A DNA stretch of 37,435 bases, from positions 1 through 37,435 of the IMG/VR virus record IMGVR_UViG_3300006919_000019; one strand, 5' to 3'. The notes under the pieces are model-generated. The model did no database searches and had not been told where the DNA came from. It saw nothing but the letters and a program-made list of their open reading frames with translations. This document shows, piece by piece, positions 31,946 to 37,435 of the stretch; positions within the stretch are counted from its first letter, which is position 1; every line of letters starts with the position of its first letter. The translations under genes and the position numbers were made by a program. Source of the stretch: a virus.

Positions 31946-32457
31946 TAGCCGTAACTAAATTAATAAATCTATTAGATAAGCCTTTTTTAAAGTATTGGGC
32001 AAATAAAATAGGATTAGAGGGAATTAATATTAGAAACTATGAAAGCACCGTTAAAAAAGATGGTAATAATAGGCATAAAGATATAGAAAACTATATAAAA
32101 AATGGGATTCCTTTTGATGGTTGTGATATTTTTGATGAATCAATAAAAGATTATAATATTATTGGATCTGAAATTGAAATTACTAATGGCAAAATAATAG
32201 GTAGGATTGATTTAGCTTTGTCAAAACATAATGAAATTTATATAGTTGATTTTAAAAGAAATAAAAATATATATTTAAGTTCTAAATTACAATTATCAAC
32301 TTATAAACATTTATTTAATGCAGACTATATTGCTTTTATGAATTTAGATACTTTTCAATTAGAAATATTTCATATAAATACTATTAAATATTTTAATATT
32401 GTAAAAAGATTATATCAAATACATGAATTACTAGAAGAATTAGATGAACACTTATAG
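31942..32457 (+). CDS. PD-(D/E)XK phage exonuclease
   Basis: This protein has 171 residues. His45 and Glu49 (RHKDIEN), Glu77/79 and GRIDLAL (Asp90), then IVDFK (Asp103, Lys105) and LQLSTYK (Gln117) match the RecB/Cas4-like PD-(D/E)XK nuclease core. A processive 5'-3' exonuclease would supply single strands for the ERF protein, as in lambda Exo/Beta pairs. It is coupled to the IbrA-like gene and overlaps the HNH gene by 14 bases. Confidence 0.8.
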   Translation: MIAVTKLINLLDKPFLKYWANKIGLEGINIRNYESTVKKDGNNRHKDIENYIKNGIPFDGCDIFDESIKDYNIIGSEIEITNGKIIGRIDLALSKHNEIYIVDFKRNKNIYLSSKLQLSTYKHLFNADYIAFMNLDTFQLEIFHINTIKYFNIVKRLYQIHELLEELDEHL

Positions 32458-32731
32458 TGATAACAAAGGTAATAGATATACCACTCCACAGATTGAGCAA
32501 AAGATAAAAAAAAGTGCCTTATTAAAGTTAGAGATACAGTTTGTGGAGTATGGATATAATTTTTGCGAACAATGTAAACGAAACGATTGTAAACCTATTG
32601 ATGTTAGTCACACCGTTTCCAGAAAAACTGCAAAGGAAAACGCAACGGTTGAACTGTTATGGGATTTAGATAACCTTGAAATACTAGGTAGAAGATGTCA
32701 CCAAAAAAAAGACAAACTAAACTTGTTTTAA
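32444..32731 (+). CDS. HNH-type endonuclease-like protein
   Basis: This 95-residue protein has Cys41 and Cys44 (CEQCKRNDC), His56 (DVSHTVSRK), then LLWDLDNLEILGRRCHQKKD (71-90) with Asn77, Cys85 and His86. This is the HNH pattern with a zinc-binding cysteine set, as in small phage recombination nucleases (NinG/Rap-like). It lies between the exonuclease and RusA-like genes, which supports a recombination role. Confidence 0.7.
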   Translation: MNTYSDNKGNRYTTPQIEQKIKKSALLKLEIQFVEYGYNFCEQCKRNDCKPIDVSHTVSRKTAKENATVELLWDLDNLEILGRRCHQKKDKLNLF

Positions 32732-32732
32732 T

Positions 32733-33056
32733 ATGAAAATACAAATTAAACCACTAAGCATAAATACATGTTGGCAGGGCAAAAGATATAAAACTCCTAA
32801 ATACAAAACTTACGAGAAAGCATTATCTTTATTATTACCACCGATTAAAATAGATTTTAAGCGTCATTTGAGCGTACATCTAACCTTTGGGTTTAGTTCT
32901 ACATTATCAGACATAGATAATCCATTAAAACCGATATTAGACGTGTTACAAAAGAAGTATAGGTTTGATGATAAACAAATATTTGAATTGAATGTAAAAA
33001 AAGAGATCGTAAAAAAAGGCGATGAATTTATAGAATTAACAATTAATGAGATATGA
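32733..33056 (+). CDS. rusA: RusA-like Holliday junction resolvase
   Basis: This is a 107-residue protein with the RusA signature STLSDIDNPLKPILDVLQKK followed by YRFDDKQI (about 57-83), including Asp60, Asp62, Asp70 and Asp80. It would cut Holliday junctions so that branched replication products can be packaged. It follows the HNH-type gene by one base and overlaps the next gene as ATGA. Confidence 0.85.
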   Translation: MKIQIKPLSINTCWQGKRYKTPKYKTYEKALSLLLPPIKIDFKRHLSVHLTFGFSSTLSDIDNPLKPILDVLQKKYRFDDKQIFELNVKKEIVKKGDEFIELTINEI

Positions 33057-33196
33057 AAATAGACGTAAAAATTAACCAGTTAGACAAAGAAGATTATTAC
33101 TATTTAAGAATTGCAAACTACAAACAATTAGTAGAGGGTAATTTTAGTAGAGAAGAACTAAGAAATTTAATTGAAATAATAGATAATGCTATATAA
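33053..33196 (+). CDS. Small hypothetical protein
   Basis: This is a 47-residue frame starting by ATGA coupling to RusA, MKIDVKINQLDKEDYYYLRI, ending in a helix rich in Glu, Arg and Ile. It overlaps the next gene by 11 bases. The sequence is not recognised. Confidence 0.5.
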   Translation: MKIDVKINQLDKEDYYYLRIANYKQLVEGNFSREELRNLIEIIDNAI

Positions 33197-33644
33197 AATA
33201 AAAGAGGATTTAGATTCCAAATATGGTTTTGATATTAGCACAAGAAACAGAAAAAGAAAATACGCTTATTCCAGAAAGGTTTTTTGTAAGTTGGCAAAAT
33301 CACGTATTGAAGAATACACACTAACAGAAATAGGTGAGGTATTAAATTTGACACATGACAACGTTATTTATATGTTGAGTACTTTTAATTACATTAATAA
33401 AACAGATTTAAAGATATTTAATGAATTAAGCGATAAATATTTAGGCACTAACTTATTGAATGAGCAAAAAGCAATTGAACAATCTGATATAATTAAGTCT
33501 ATACCTAAATTGAGTTCTTTTGAAAAGCTTTTAGAATTAACCGATCATGATTTATTAGAATTTGAAGAAACCAGATTGAAGCCATTTATAAAAATGTTGG
33601 AATCAAGGAAAAAAAAGTTAATAAATACTTGTCAAATAAAATAA
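33186..33644 (+). CDS. DnaA domain IV-like DNA-binding protein
   Basis: This protein has 152 residues. Residues about 23-67 (RKRKYAYSRKVFCKLA, then YTLTEIGEVLNLTHDNVIYM) match the DNA-binding helix-turn-helix of DnaA domain IV, with EIG and a THDNVIYML equivalent of the DHSTV box. No ATPase domain is present. It may bind the phage origin. The rest is helical (TKLSSF, LLELTDHDLLEFEETRL). It is the last gene before the structured leader of the replication block. Confidence 0.65.
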   Translation: MLYKIKEDLDSKYGFDISTRNRKRKYAYSRKVFCKLAKSRIEEYTLTEIGEVLNLTHDNVIYMLSTFNYINKTDLKIFNELSDKYLGTNLLNEQKAIEQSDIIKSIPKLSSFEKLLELTDHDLLEFEETRLKPFIKMLESRKKKLINTCQIK

Positions 33645-33658
33645 TTTAATTATCTTTA
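33629..33658 (+). promoter_or_regulatory. Host-type promoter of the replication block
   Basis: TTG (33629-33631), 19 bases, TATCTTTA (33651-33658). The spacing is that expected for Bacteroidota -33/-7 promoters, and the -7 box has one mismatch to TAnnTTTG. Transcription would begin near 33664, just before the structured leader. Confidence 0.55.
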
Positions 33659-33663
33659 ACTAC

Positions 33664-33760
33664 TAAATACCTACCACCATGATAAAATTGATTAATAGTA
33701 AAGGGAGTAAAGAAGTAAAGCCTTGTGGTAGGGGCGTTATGGATTTGCTCCTTTTTTTTA
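33664..33760 (+). promoter_or_regulatory. Structured leader with mutually exclusive stems and terminator
   Basis: CCTACCAC (33670-33677) pairs with GTGGTAGG (33725-33732), eight perfect pairs. GGAGTAAA (33704-33711) pairs with tttgctcc (33744-33751), eight pairs with one G-U, followed by eight T. The order is left1, left2, right1, right2, so the stems exclude each other or form a pseudoknot. The second is a terminator. This suggests an attenuator or riboswitch-like leader, or a short non-coding RNA, before the gene at 33770. Confidence 0.6.
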
Positions 33761-33769
33761 TATATAATT

Positions 33770-34420
33770 ATGGCAGAAAATAAAAATAAGATTGTTTTTT
33801 ATGCTGATTGGAAAGATAGTTTTAATCACTTGACAGATGAAGAAGCTGGTATTTTAATAAAACATTTCTTTAGTTATGTAAATGATGAAAGACCAATTTT
33901 AGAAGATAGAATTATTCAAGCTTCCTGGATTCCAATAGAGAAAACACTAAAAAGAGATTTAAAGAAATGGGAGCAATACATTGAAAAACAACAAGCCAAC
34001 GGTAAAAAAGGAGGTAGGCCTAAAACCCAAATAACCCAAGCCTTTACAGAAAAACCCAAAAAAGCCGTTAGTGTTAATGATAGTGTAAGTGTTAATGAGA
34101 TAATAGATAAATCTATTACTTATGGAATAAAAGGTTTTTTAAATGATTGGAATAAATTAAGAAAAGAACATTTAGGAAAGCCAAGTTTTTTAAATACAAT
34201 TGATAGAGATTCAGAAGATAATCTTAAACAACTTTTAAACAACTATAAAATGGAAGATATACAAAGTGCCCTCATTGGTTTATTCAAACAAAAGAAATTA
34301 CCTAACGGGATGACAACAATGCAATCAAATCCTAAACATTTTTTAAAGACTTTTGAAAGTTATTTAACAGCATACCATGACAAGAATACAGAATTATATG
34401 GTAAAACAGAAAAAGAATAA
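33770..34420 (+). CDS. DnaD-like / helicase-loader-type replication protein
   Basis: This protein has 216 residues. The N-terminus MAENKNKIVFYADWKDSFNH, with LTDEEAGILIKHFFSYVND, matches a domain seen in phage replication initiator or loader proteins. A basic linker, KKGGRPKTQ, is followed by a C-terminal helical region (SALIGLFKQKKLPNGMTTMQ). I chose the ATG at 33770; longer frames start in the leader. It overlaps the ATPase gene as TAATG. It probably helps load the helicase onto phage DNA. Confidence 0.65.
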   Translation: MAENKNKIVFYADWKDSFNHLTDEEAGILIKHFFSYVNDERPILEDRIIQASWIPIEKTLKRDLKKWEQYIEKQQANGKKGGRPKTQITQAFTEKPKKAVSVNDSVSVNEIIDKSITYGIKGFLNDWNKLRKEHLGKPSFLNTIDRDSEDNLKQLLNNYKMEDIQSALIGLFKQKKLPNGMTTMQSNPKHFLKTFESYLTAYHDKNTELYGKTEKE

Positions 34421-35253
34421 TGGAAAGATTAGATATAAATGATTTTAATACTGAAAGTGTGTTTGATTTTGATGAAGCATATAAAAAATGTTTTGTTGAT
34501 ATTGATAAACCAGTACAAGCACCACCAATAGCATTAGGTATAGGGTATCATGAATATAAGAATGAAAGTTTTTTAAACACTACTTTTACTTATGGAGAAA
34601 TGAGTGCCATTGTAGCACCACAAAAATCTAAAAAAACATTCTTTAAAAGAGCAATAGCCTCCAGTTATATTGGTGGTAATTCCATAAATTATTTTCCTAG
34701 TATTAAATCATGTAGACAAGGCAATAAATATGTTTTAGACTTTGATACAGAACAGGGTGAATTTTATGCTCAAAGATCGTTTAAAGGTGTTACTGAAATG
34801 GTAGGATATAAATATAAAAACTATCTTCCTTTTGGAATTAAAACACTATCAGATAAGGAAATGGTTTTATTTATAGATGGAGTAATACAGAAGCATAAGG
34901 AAAATATAGGAATGGTTTTTATAGATGGTATTGCTGATTTATGTTTTAATCCTAACGACATTATACAAAGTAATTTAGTTATAAATAAACTAAAAGAATG
35001 GACATCATTTGGTATTCATGTTTGTTGTGTAATACATAAAACATTTGAAAAAGATAAGGCGTTTGGGCATTTAGGAACTTATGTGCAAAAGAAATGCGAA
35101 ACATCAATATTTCTAACTGTTACTGATTTTGATGTAAAAAATAGCCCTGTAAAGGTTGTACAAAAAGATTCAAGAGGTGCACCGTTTGATGATTTTTATT
35201 TTGATTTAGATTTAAACACATTAACACCTAAAGAGTGTGAACATAAATGGTAA
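34420..35253 (+). CDS. RepA-like ATPase (helicase/loader) with altered Walker A
   Basis: This protein has 277 residues with a RecA-fold replication ATPase layout: TYGEMSAIVAPQKSKKTFFK, Walker B MVFIDG (165-170), and a later VCCVIHKTFEKDKAFGHLGT segment like the sensor region of RepA/DnaB-type enzymes. The Walker A is APQKSKKT (66-73), in which the glycines of GxxxxGKT are replaced. Enzymes of this type in Bacteroidota phages show similar loops, but loss of ATP binding is possible. It is coupled to the genes on both sides. Confidence 0.7.
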   Translation: MERLDINDFNTESVFDFDEAYKKCFVDIDKPVQAPPIALGIGYHEYKNESFLNTTFTYGEMSAIVAPQKSKKTFFKRAIASSYIGGNSINYFPSIKSCRQGNKYVLDFDTEQGEFYAQRSFKGVTEMVGYKYKNYLPFGIKTLSDKEMVLFIDGVIQKHKENIGMVFIDGIADLCFNPNDIIQSNLVINKLKEWTSFGIHVCCVIHKTFEKDKAFGHLGTYVQKKCETSIFLTVTDFDVKNSPVKVVQKDSRGAPFDDFYFDLDLNTLTPKECEHKW

Positions 35254-35257
35254 AAAA

Positions 35258-35749
35258 ATGAACATAGACAAAGCATTAGAGCATTTTAAATGGAAGATGC
35301 AAAACAAATGGAAACCAACAGAAACAGATATAGAGGCTTATAATTCTATAATAGAATACAAAGAACAACAAGAATCTGTTAATTTACAACAAAATGAATC
35401 ATTTGCTAAACTATGGATTCACCAACTTATGTTATTATCAAATACAAATATGTATGATGGCCAGAGAGCAATACAAGTAATAGATGAAATACTAGAAGAA
35501 AGTGTTTATGATTGGTGCATGAAGTTAAAAGAACAGTTACCGATGATGCGTTTTAAAAGTGTTGCTTTAGAAAAATATCCATTACCAGACGTTTATAATA
35601 TTACAGAATTAAGAAGTAGAAATAGCAAAATAGTTGCAGGATATGAAACAAAACTAACTGAATCTATGAAATATGAAATAAGTGATGAAAATATAATTAA
35701 ATTTGTTAGCAATAATATTAATAGAGGTATTAATAAATTTGAAAAATAA
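35258..35749 (+). CDS. Hypothetical protein of the replication block
   Basis: This 163-residue protein starts MNIDKALEHFKWKMQNKWKP, after an A-run typical of starts here. An in-frame GTG at 35237 would overlap the previous gene and is less likely. The protein is helical and acidic, with FAKLWIHQLMLLSNTNMYDG and QLPMMRFKSVALEKYPLPD. It is the last gene before the cassette-like region. The function is unknown. Confidence 0.6.
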   Translation: MNIDKALEHFKWKMQNKWKPTETDIEAYNSIIEYKEQQESVNLQQNESFAKLWIHQLMLLSNTNMYDGQRAIQVIDEILEESVYDWCMKLKEQLPMMRFKSVALEKYPLPDVYNITELRSRNSKIVAGYETKLTESMKYEISDENIIKFVSNNINRGINKFEK

Positions 35750-35764
35750 CGGTAAGGCTAAGGT

Positions 35765-35845
35765 TAGTTGCCTATAAATACTAACCATTAAATTATAACA
35801 AGCCCTTGCATGGCAATTAACTTTTATCCAGTGTTAGGCACTTTA
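35765..35845. repeat. attC-like inverted repeat before gene at 35850
   Basis: TGCCTA (35769-35774) faces TAGGCA (35835-35840), and GTTAGGC (35833-35839) starts 17 bases before the next ATG, as in the site at 87-135. The left arm does not give a full RYYYAAC. Inside, a short hairpin (ttgc-atg-gcaa) and ggttag facing ctaacc lie in the same interval. It is related in layout to the other junction repeats. Confidence 0.4.
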
Positions 35846-35849
35846 CAAG

Positions 35850-36005
35850 ATGAAAAATATAAACGAAATTAACACAAACACAGAAGAAGGTAAAATGTTA
35901 ATGGCTGCACTTGCCAAGATAACAACCGAAAGCCAAACAGATAAAACACCTTATGAAGTATTAGAGCAAATTACAAAGTTGAAAGAAGAAATGTATTGTG
36001 CATAA
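35850..36005 (+). CDS. Small hypothetical cassette protein
   Basis: This 51-residue frame, MKNINEINTNTEEGKMLMAA, is acidic with a helical C-terminal end, EVLEQITKLKEEMYCA. Its start is 17 bases after the start of the GTTAGGC arm, and its stop lies within a copy of the cassette-end element (35999-36030). No family is recognised. Its arrangement supports a real gene rather than chance. Confidence 0.5.
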   Translation: MKNINEINTNTEEGKMLMAALAKITTESQTDKTPYEVLEQITKLKEEMYCA

Positions 36006-36096
36006 CGCCTACGGCTATGAATTGAAGCCGTATAACAAATGATTGATTCAAAGAAATAACCTTAACAACGGCTTTTATTTATAGCCATTGTTAGCA
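36003..36096. repeat. Cassette boundary with two hairpins
   Basis: tacggct (36010-36016) pairs with agccgta (36026-36032). aacaacggct (36064-36073) pairs with agccattgtt (36083-36092) with one mismatch. The block ends in GTTAGCA (36090-36096), related to the GTTAGGC arms elsewhere, 20 bases before the GTG start at 36110. The first hairpin overlaps a cassette-end element. Confidence 0.5.
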
Positions 36097-36109
36097 TTAG
36101 TTAATTATC

Positions 36110-36298
36110 GTGAATAAAATAGATTTTAAAGTAGGTGAAAAATATAAGGTTAGATATACAGATAGACATTCTTACAGCATTAAGGTATATTCAACATCTT
36201 TATACGAATGTAAGATAAAAGAAGGTAATTTATGGGCTATTCATGCAAGTGGCAATGGTGATTCTTTTAACCACAAAATTGAATTTGAAGCACTATAA
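36110..36298 (+). CDS. Small hypothetical cassette protein
   Basis: This is a 62-residue, GTG-started frame beginning (as translated) MNKIDFKVGEKYKVRYTDRH, with strand-like alternation throughout (YSIKVYSTSLYECKI) that suggests a small beta fold. It follows GTTAGCA and is followed directly by a cassette-end element (36300-36330). The function is unknown. Confidence 0.5.
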   Translation: MNKIDFKVGEKYKVRYTDRHSYSIKVYSTSLYECKIKEGNLWAIHASGNGDSFNHKIEFEAL

Positions 36299-36344
36299 TT
36301 GTGCATAATGTAAAATATATGATTAGTAAAAACCAAAAAACAAA

Positions 36345-36548
36345 ATGATGTTAATAGACAATAAATTTAATATAGGCGACAAAGTCTATTTAGAAACGGA
36401 TGCAGACCAAAACGAGCGAGTAATAACTGGCTTCTATATTAGGCAAACAAGTATTACTTATGGTTTGAGTTGTGGAACTGATGAAAGCTGGCACTATGAC
36501 TTTGAAATTACAGTAGAAAAGAATGTATTAAAGACTAGCACTAACTAA
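36345..36548 (+). CDS. Small conserved-type beta protein
   Basis: This 67-residue protein begins MMLIDNKFNIGDKVYLETDA and contains ERVITGFYIRQTSITYGLSC and SWHYDFEI. I associate the pattern KFNIGDKVYL followed by YxLSCGTxE with short proteins of mobile regions and phages of Bacteroidota; the function is unknown to me. Start choice: two ATGs are adjacent. Confidence 0.55.
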   Translation: MMLIDNKFNIGDKVYLETDADQNERVITGFYIRQTSITYGLSCGTDESWHYDFEITVEKNVLKTSTN

Positions 36549-36587
36549 AGTTTTGGGCGGTGTTGGTTTTTATTAATTATATATAGT

Positions 36588-36652
36588 GTTGTAGCATCGT
36601 TTTAATGTGCTACAACGTGTTGTGTATGGCATCGTTTTAATGTGCTATACAC
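36588..36652. repeat. Tandem hairpins with identical loop
   Basis: gttgtagca (36588-36596) and tgctacaac (36608-36616) form a perfect 9-bp stem. gtgtatggca (36622-36631) and tgctatacac (36643-36652) form a 10-bp stem with one G-U pair. Both have the same 11-base loop tcgttttaatg, while the stems differ with compensating changes. They fill the 149-base space between the genes ending at 36548 and starting at 36698. Confidence 0.65.
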
Positions 36653-36697
36653 GTTGTTGTAAACTGTACGAATTAATTAACTAAAAATATTATAAAA

Positions 36698-36901
36698 ATG
36701 CCAAGATATTTAAAACAAGATGGTAAAAAAGTACCAAACGTAAGAACAGAAAAAGCGTGGATTGTAATACCTGTGAAAGCAAGTAAAGACACAACTCCAA
36801 TAAATACAGAAAGCTATTTAGTACAGCCAAGAGTAGCGGACTACATAGAAAAGCTAGAGCGTAAGATAAAAGGTAAACTTCCTAAACTACCTATAAAATA
36901 G
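36698..36901 (+). CDS. Small basic hypothetical protein
   Basis: This is a 67-residue protein, MPRYLKQDGKKVPNVRTEKA, ending in a basic stretch (KLERKIKGKLPKLPIK). It is likely to bind nucleic acid or another acidic partner. It follows the tandem hairpins and is followed by a cassette-end element (36908-36938). No family is recognised. Confidence 0.55.
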   Translation: MPRYLKQDGKKVPNVRTEKAWIVIPVKASKDTTPINTESYLVQPRVADYIEKLERKIKGKLPKLPIK

Positions 36902-36965
36902 CATTGTTTACAATGTACAAGGCTATGCGTAGTTGCGGATTGATAACTTAAAAAACTAAATAATA

Positions 36966-37202
36966 ATGGAAAATATACAAAATTACAAAGATGCACTTGC
37001 TTCTGTTTCTAAGAAAGAAATGGAACAAAGAAAAACTATTAAAAGACTATTGCAAGAAAAAGAAGAACTAAAAAAGCAATTAGCTTTATACGGTGTTAGT
37101 CAACAGCGTGAACGGTTACAAGCTTTTAAAAGCTTCTGTTCGGATAATTACGGTCTTGATATACCAGATAGAATAATTTATGATTATAAACAAAGCCTTT
37201 AA
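36966..37202 (+). CDS. Small coiled-coil protein
   Basis: This 78-residue protein has a heptad-like charged region (KKEMEQRKTIKRLLQEKEEL, then KKQLAL) and a C-terminal segment FKSFCSDNYGLDIPDRI. It probably dimerises through the coiled coil. The function is unknown. A cassette-end element follows the stop at 37209-37236. Confidence 0.55.
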   Translation: MENIQNYKDALASVSKKEMEQRKTIKRLLQEKEELKKQLALYGVSQQRERLQAFKSFCSDNYGLDIPDRIIYDYKQSL

Positions 37203-37257
37203 CTGAATCATAACGTATTTGTATATGATTAGTTAAAGAATTAAAATTAAATAAATT

Positions 37258-37350
37258 ATGAAATTAGCACCAGAAGAAAAAGCAAACAAGTATATTAGAC
37301 GAACTGAATTAAGCTATATTGTACATAACGGACGAGTGTATGAGCAGTAG
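37258..37350 (+). CDS. Tiny protein spanning the left edge of the terminal repeat
   Basis: This 30-residue frame begins MKLAPEEKANKYIRRTELSY and ends VHNGRVYEQ. Its 3' part lies in the terminal repeat, so only the last 38 bases recur at 1-38. The cassette-end element (37322-37352) overlaps its 3' end, and its stop is inside the element. On a circular genome the gene is intact. No family is recognised. Confidence 0.45.
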   Translation: MKLAPEEKANKYIRRTELSYIVHNGRVYEQ

Positions 37351-37435
37351 CCTTGCACGAACTTTGAATATATGAACAGAACTTAAATATTAACAACTGC
37401 AATAGTTTAAAACGCCTAACGGCTATTGCTTATAC
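37313..37435. repeat. Direct terminal repeat, right copy
   Basis: Identical to 1-123. It begins inside the gene at 37258-37350 and is cut in the middle of an inverted repeat that is complete at 87-135. Confidence 0.95.

Noticed and set aside
33679-33783. 34-codon frame inside the structured leader
   Set aside because: It overlaps both stems, the terminator T run and the start of the next gene, and its sequence is low-complexity at the end. An RNA element explains the region better, although a leader peptide cannot be excluded.
35750-37435. CRISPR array
   Set aside because: Repeats here are few, diverged and unevenly spaced with genes between them; there are no regular spacers or cas genes.
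1-37435. Lysogeny module
   Set aside because: I see no integrase, transposase, excisionase or phage repressor of normal length. The short XRE-like protein at 27986 alone is not enough.

Overview
The window is a nearly complete, probably circular genome of a tailed, siphovirus-like phage (about 37.3 kb unique sequence) that infects a member of the Bacteroidota, most likely a marine or aquatic flavobacterium. The sequence is AT-rich. Almost every gene is on the + strand, with ATGA and TAATG overlaps. Two promoters carry the Bacteroidota -7 element TAnnTTTG or a close variant. The tail, portal and capsid proteins are of types I associate with flavobacterial phages, one protein ends in a type IX secretion-like sorting domain, and another has a BACON-like domain. 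The first 123 bases are repeated exactly at the end, so one end copy is either a terminal repeat or an artefact of linearising a circle. I see no integrase, excisionase, partition gene, tRNA, rRNA or CRISPR array.

Layout. (1) 35.75-37.43 kb plus 1-0.95 kb, contiguous on the circle: small hypothetical genes separated by inverted repeats that resemble integron attC sites and by a recurrent roughly 28-nt element. (2) 0.95-2.7 kb: a putative outer-membrane barrel, a small sigma-70-like factor behind a host-type promoter, and two small genes. (3) 2.7-12.8 kb: terminase, tail chaperone pair with a -1 slippery site, tail completion proteins, large tail proteins and tape measure. (4) 12.8-13.3 kb: the only minus-strand gene, a moron with a terminator-like hairpin in its leader. 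(5) 13.4-19.1 kb: XkdF-type protease/scaffold, major capsid protein, a tail-tube-like protein, a portal fused to a GNAT acetyltransferase, and a head-tail adaptor. (6) 19.1-23.0 kb: a second tail-tube-like paralogue, a fibre with FN3 and lectin-like domains, and a beta-propeller protein. (7) 23.0-25.5 kb: lipoprotein, holin-like membrane proteins, a secreted protein with the T9SS-like C-terminus, and an M15 endolysin. (8) 25.5-35.7 kb: metallophosphoesterase, many tiny genes, ERF annealing protein, IbrB/IbrA-like pair, PD-(D/E)XK nuclease, HNH protein, RusA resolvase, DnaA-domain-IV-like protein, and a helicase-loader/RepA-like pair behind a structured leader.

How it may work together. Host-type promoters would drive the sigma-like gene (TATATTTG at 1598) and the replication genes (TATCTTTA at 33651). 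Four gene blocks, all structural (terminase, tail chaperone, protease-capsid, portal), are each preceded by TTGTTATTATAGT or a one-base variant. Three of these have CAAAA exactly ten bases upstream. I infer that this is a phage late promoter read through the phage sigma-like factor. Strong T-tailed hairpins lie directly after the capsid gene and after the first tube-like gene.

The features I find most unusual are the late motif plus sigma-like protein, the cassette-like array at the circle junction, the portal-GNAT fusion, the T9SS-like phage protein inside the lysis block, the IbrAB-like pair, and the leader with two mutually exclusive stems at 33.66-33.76 kb.
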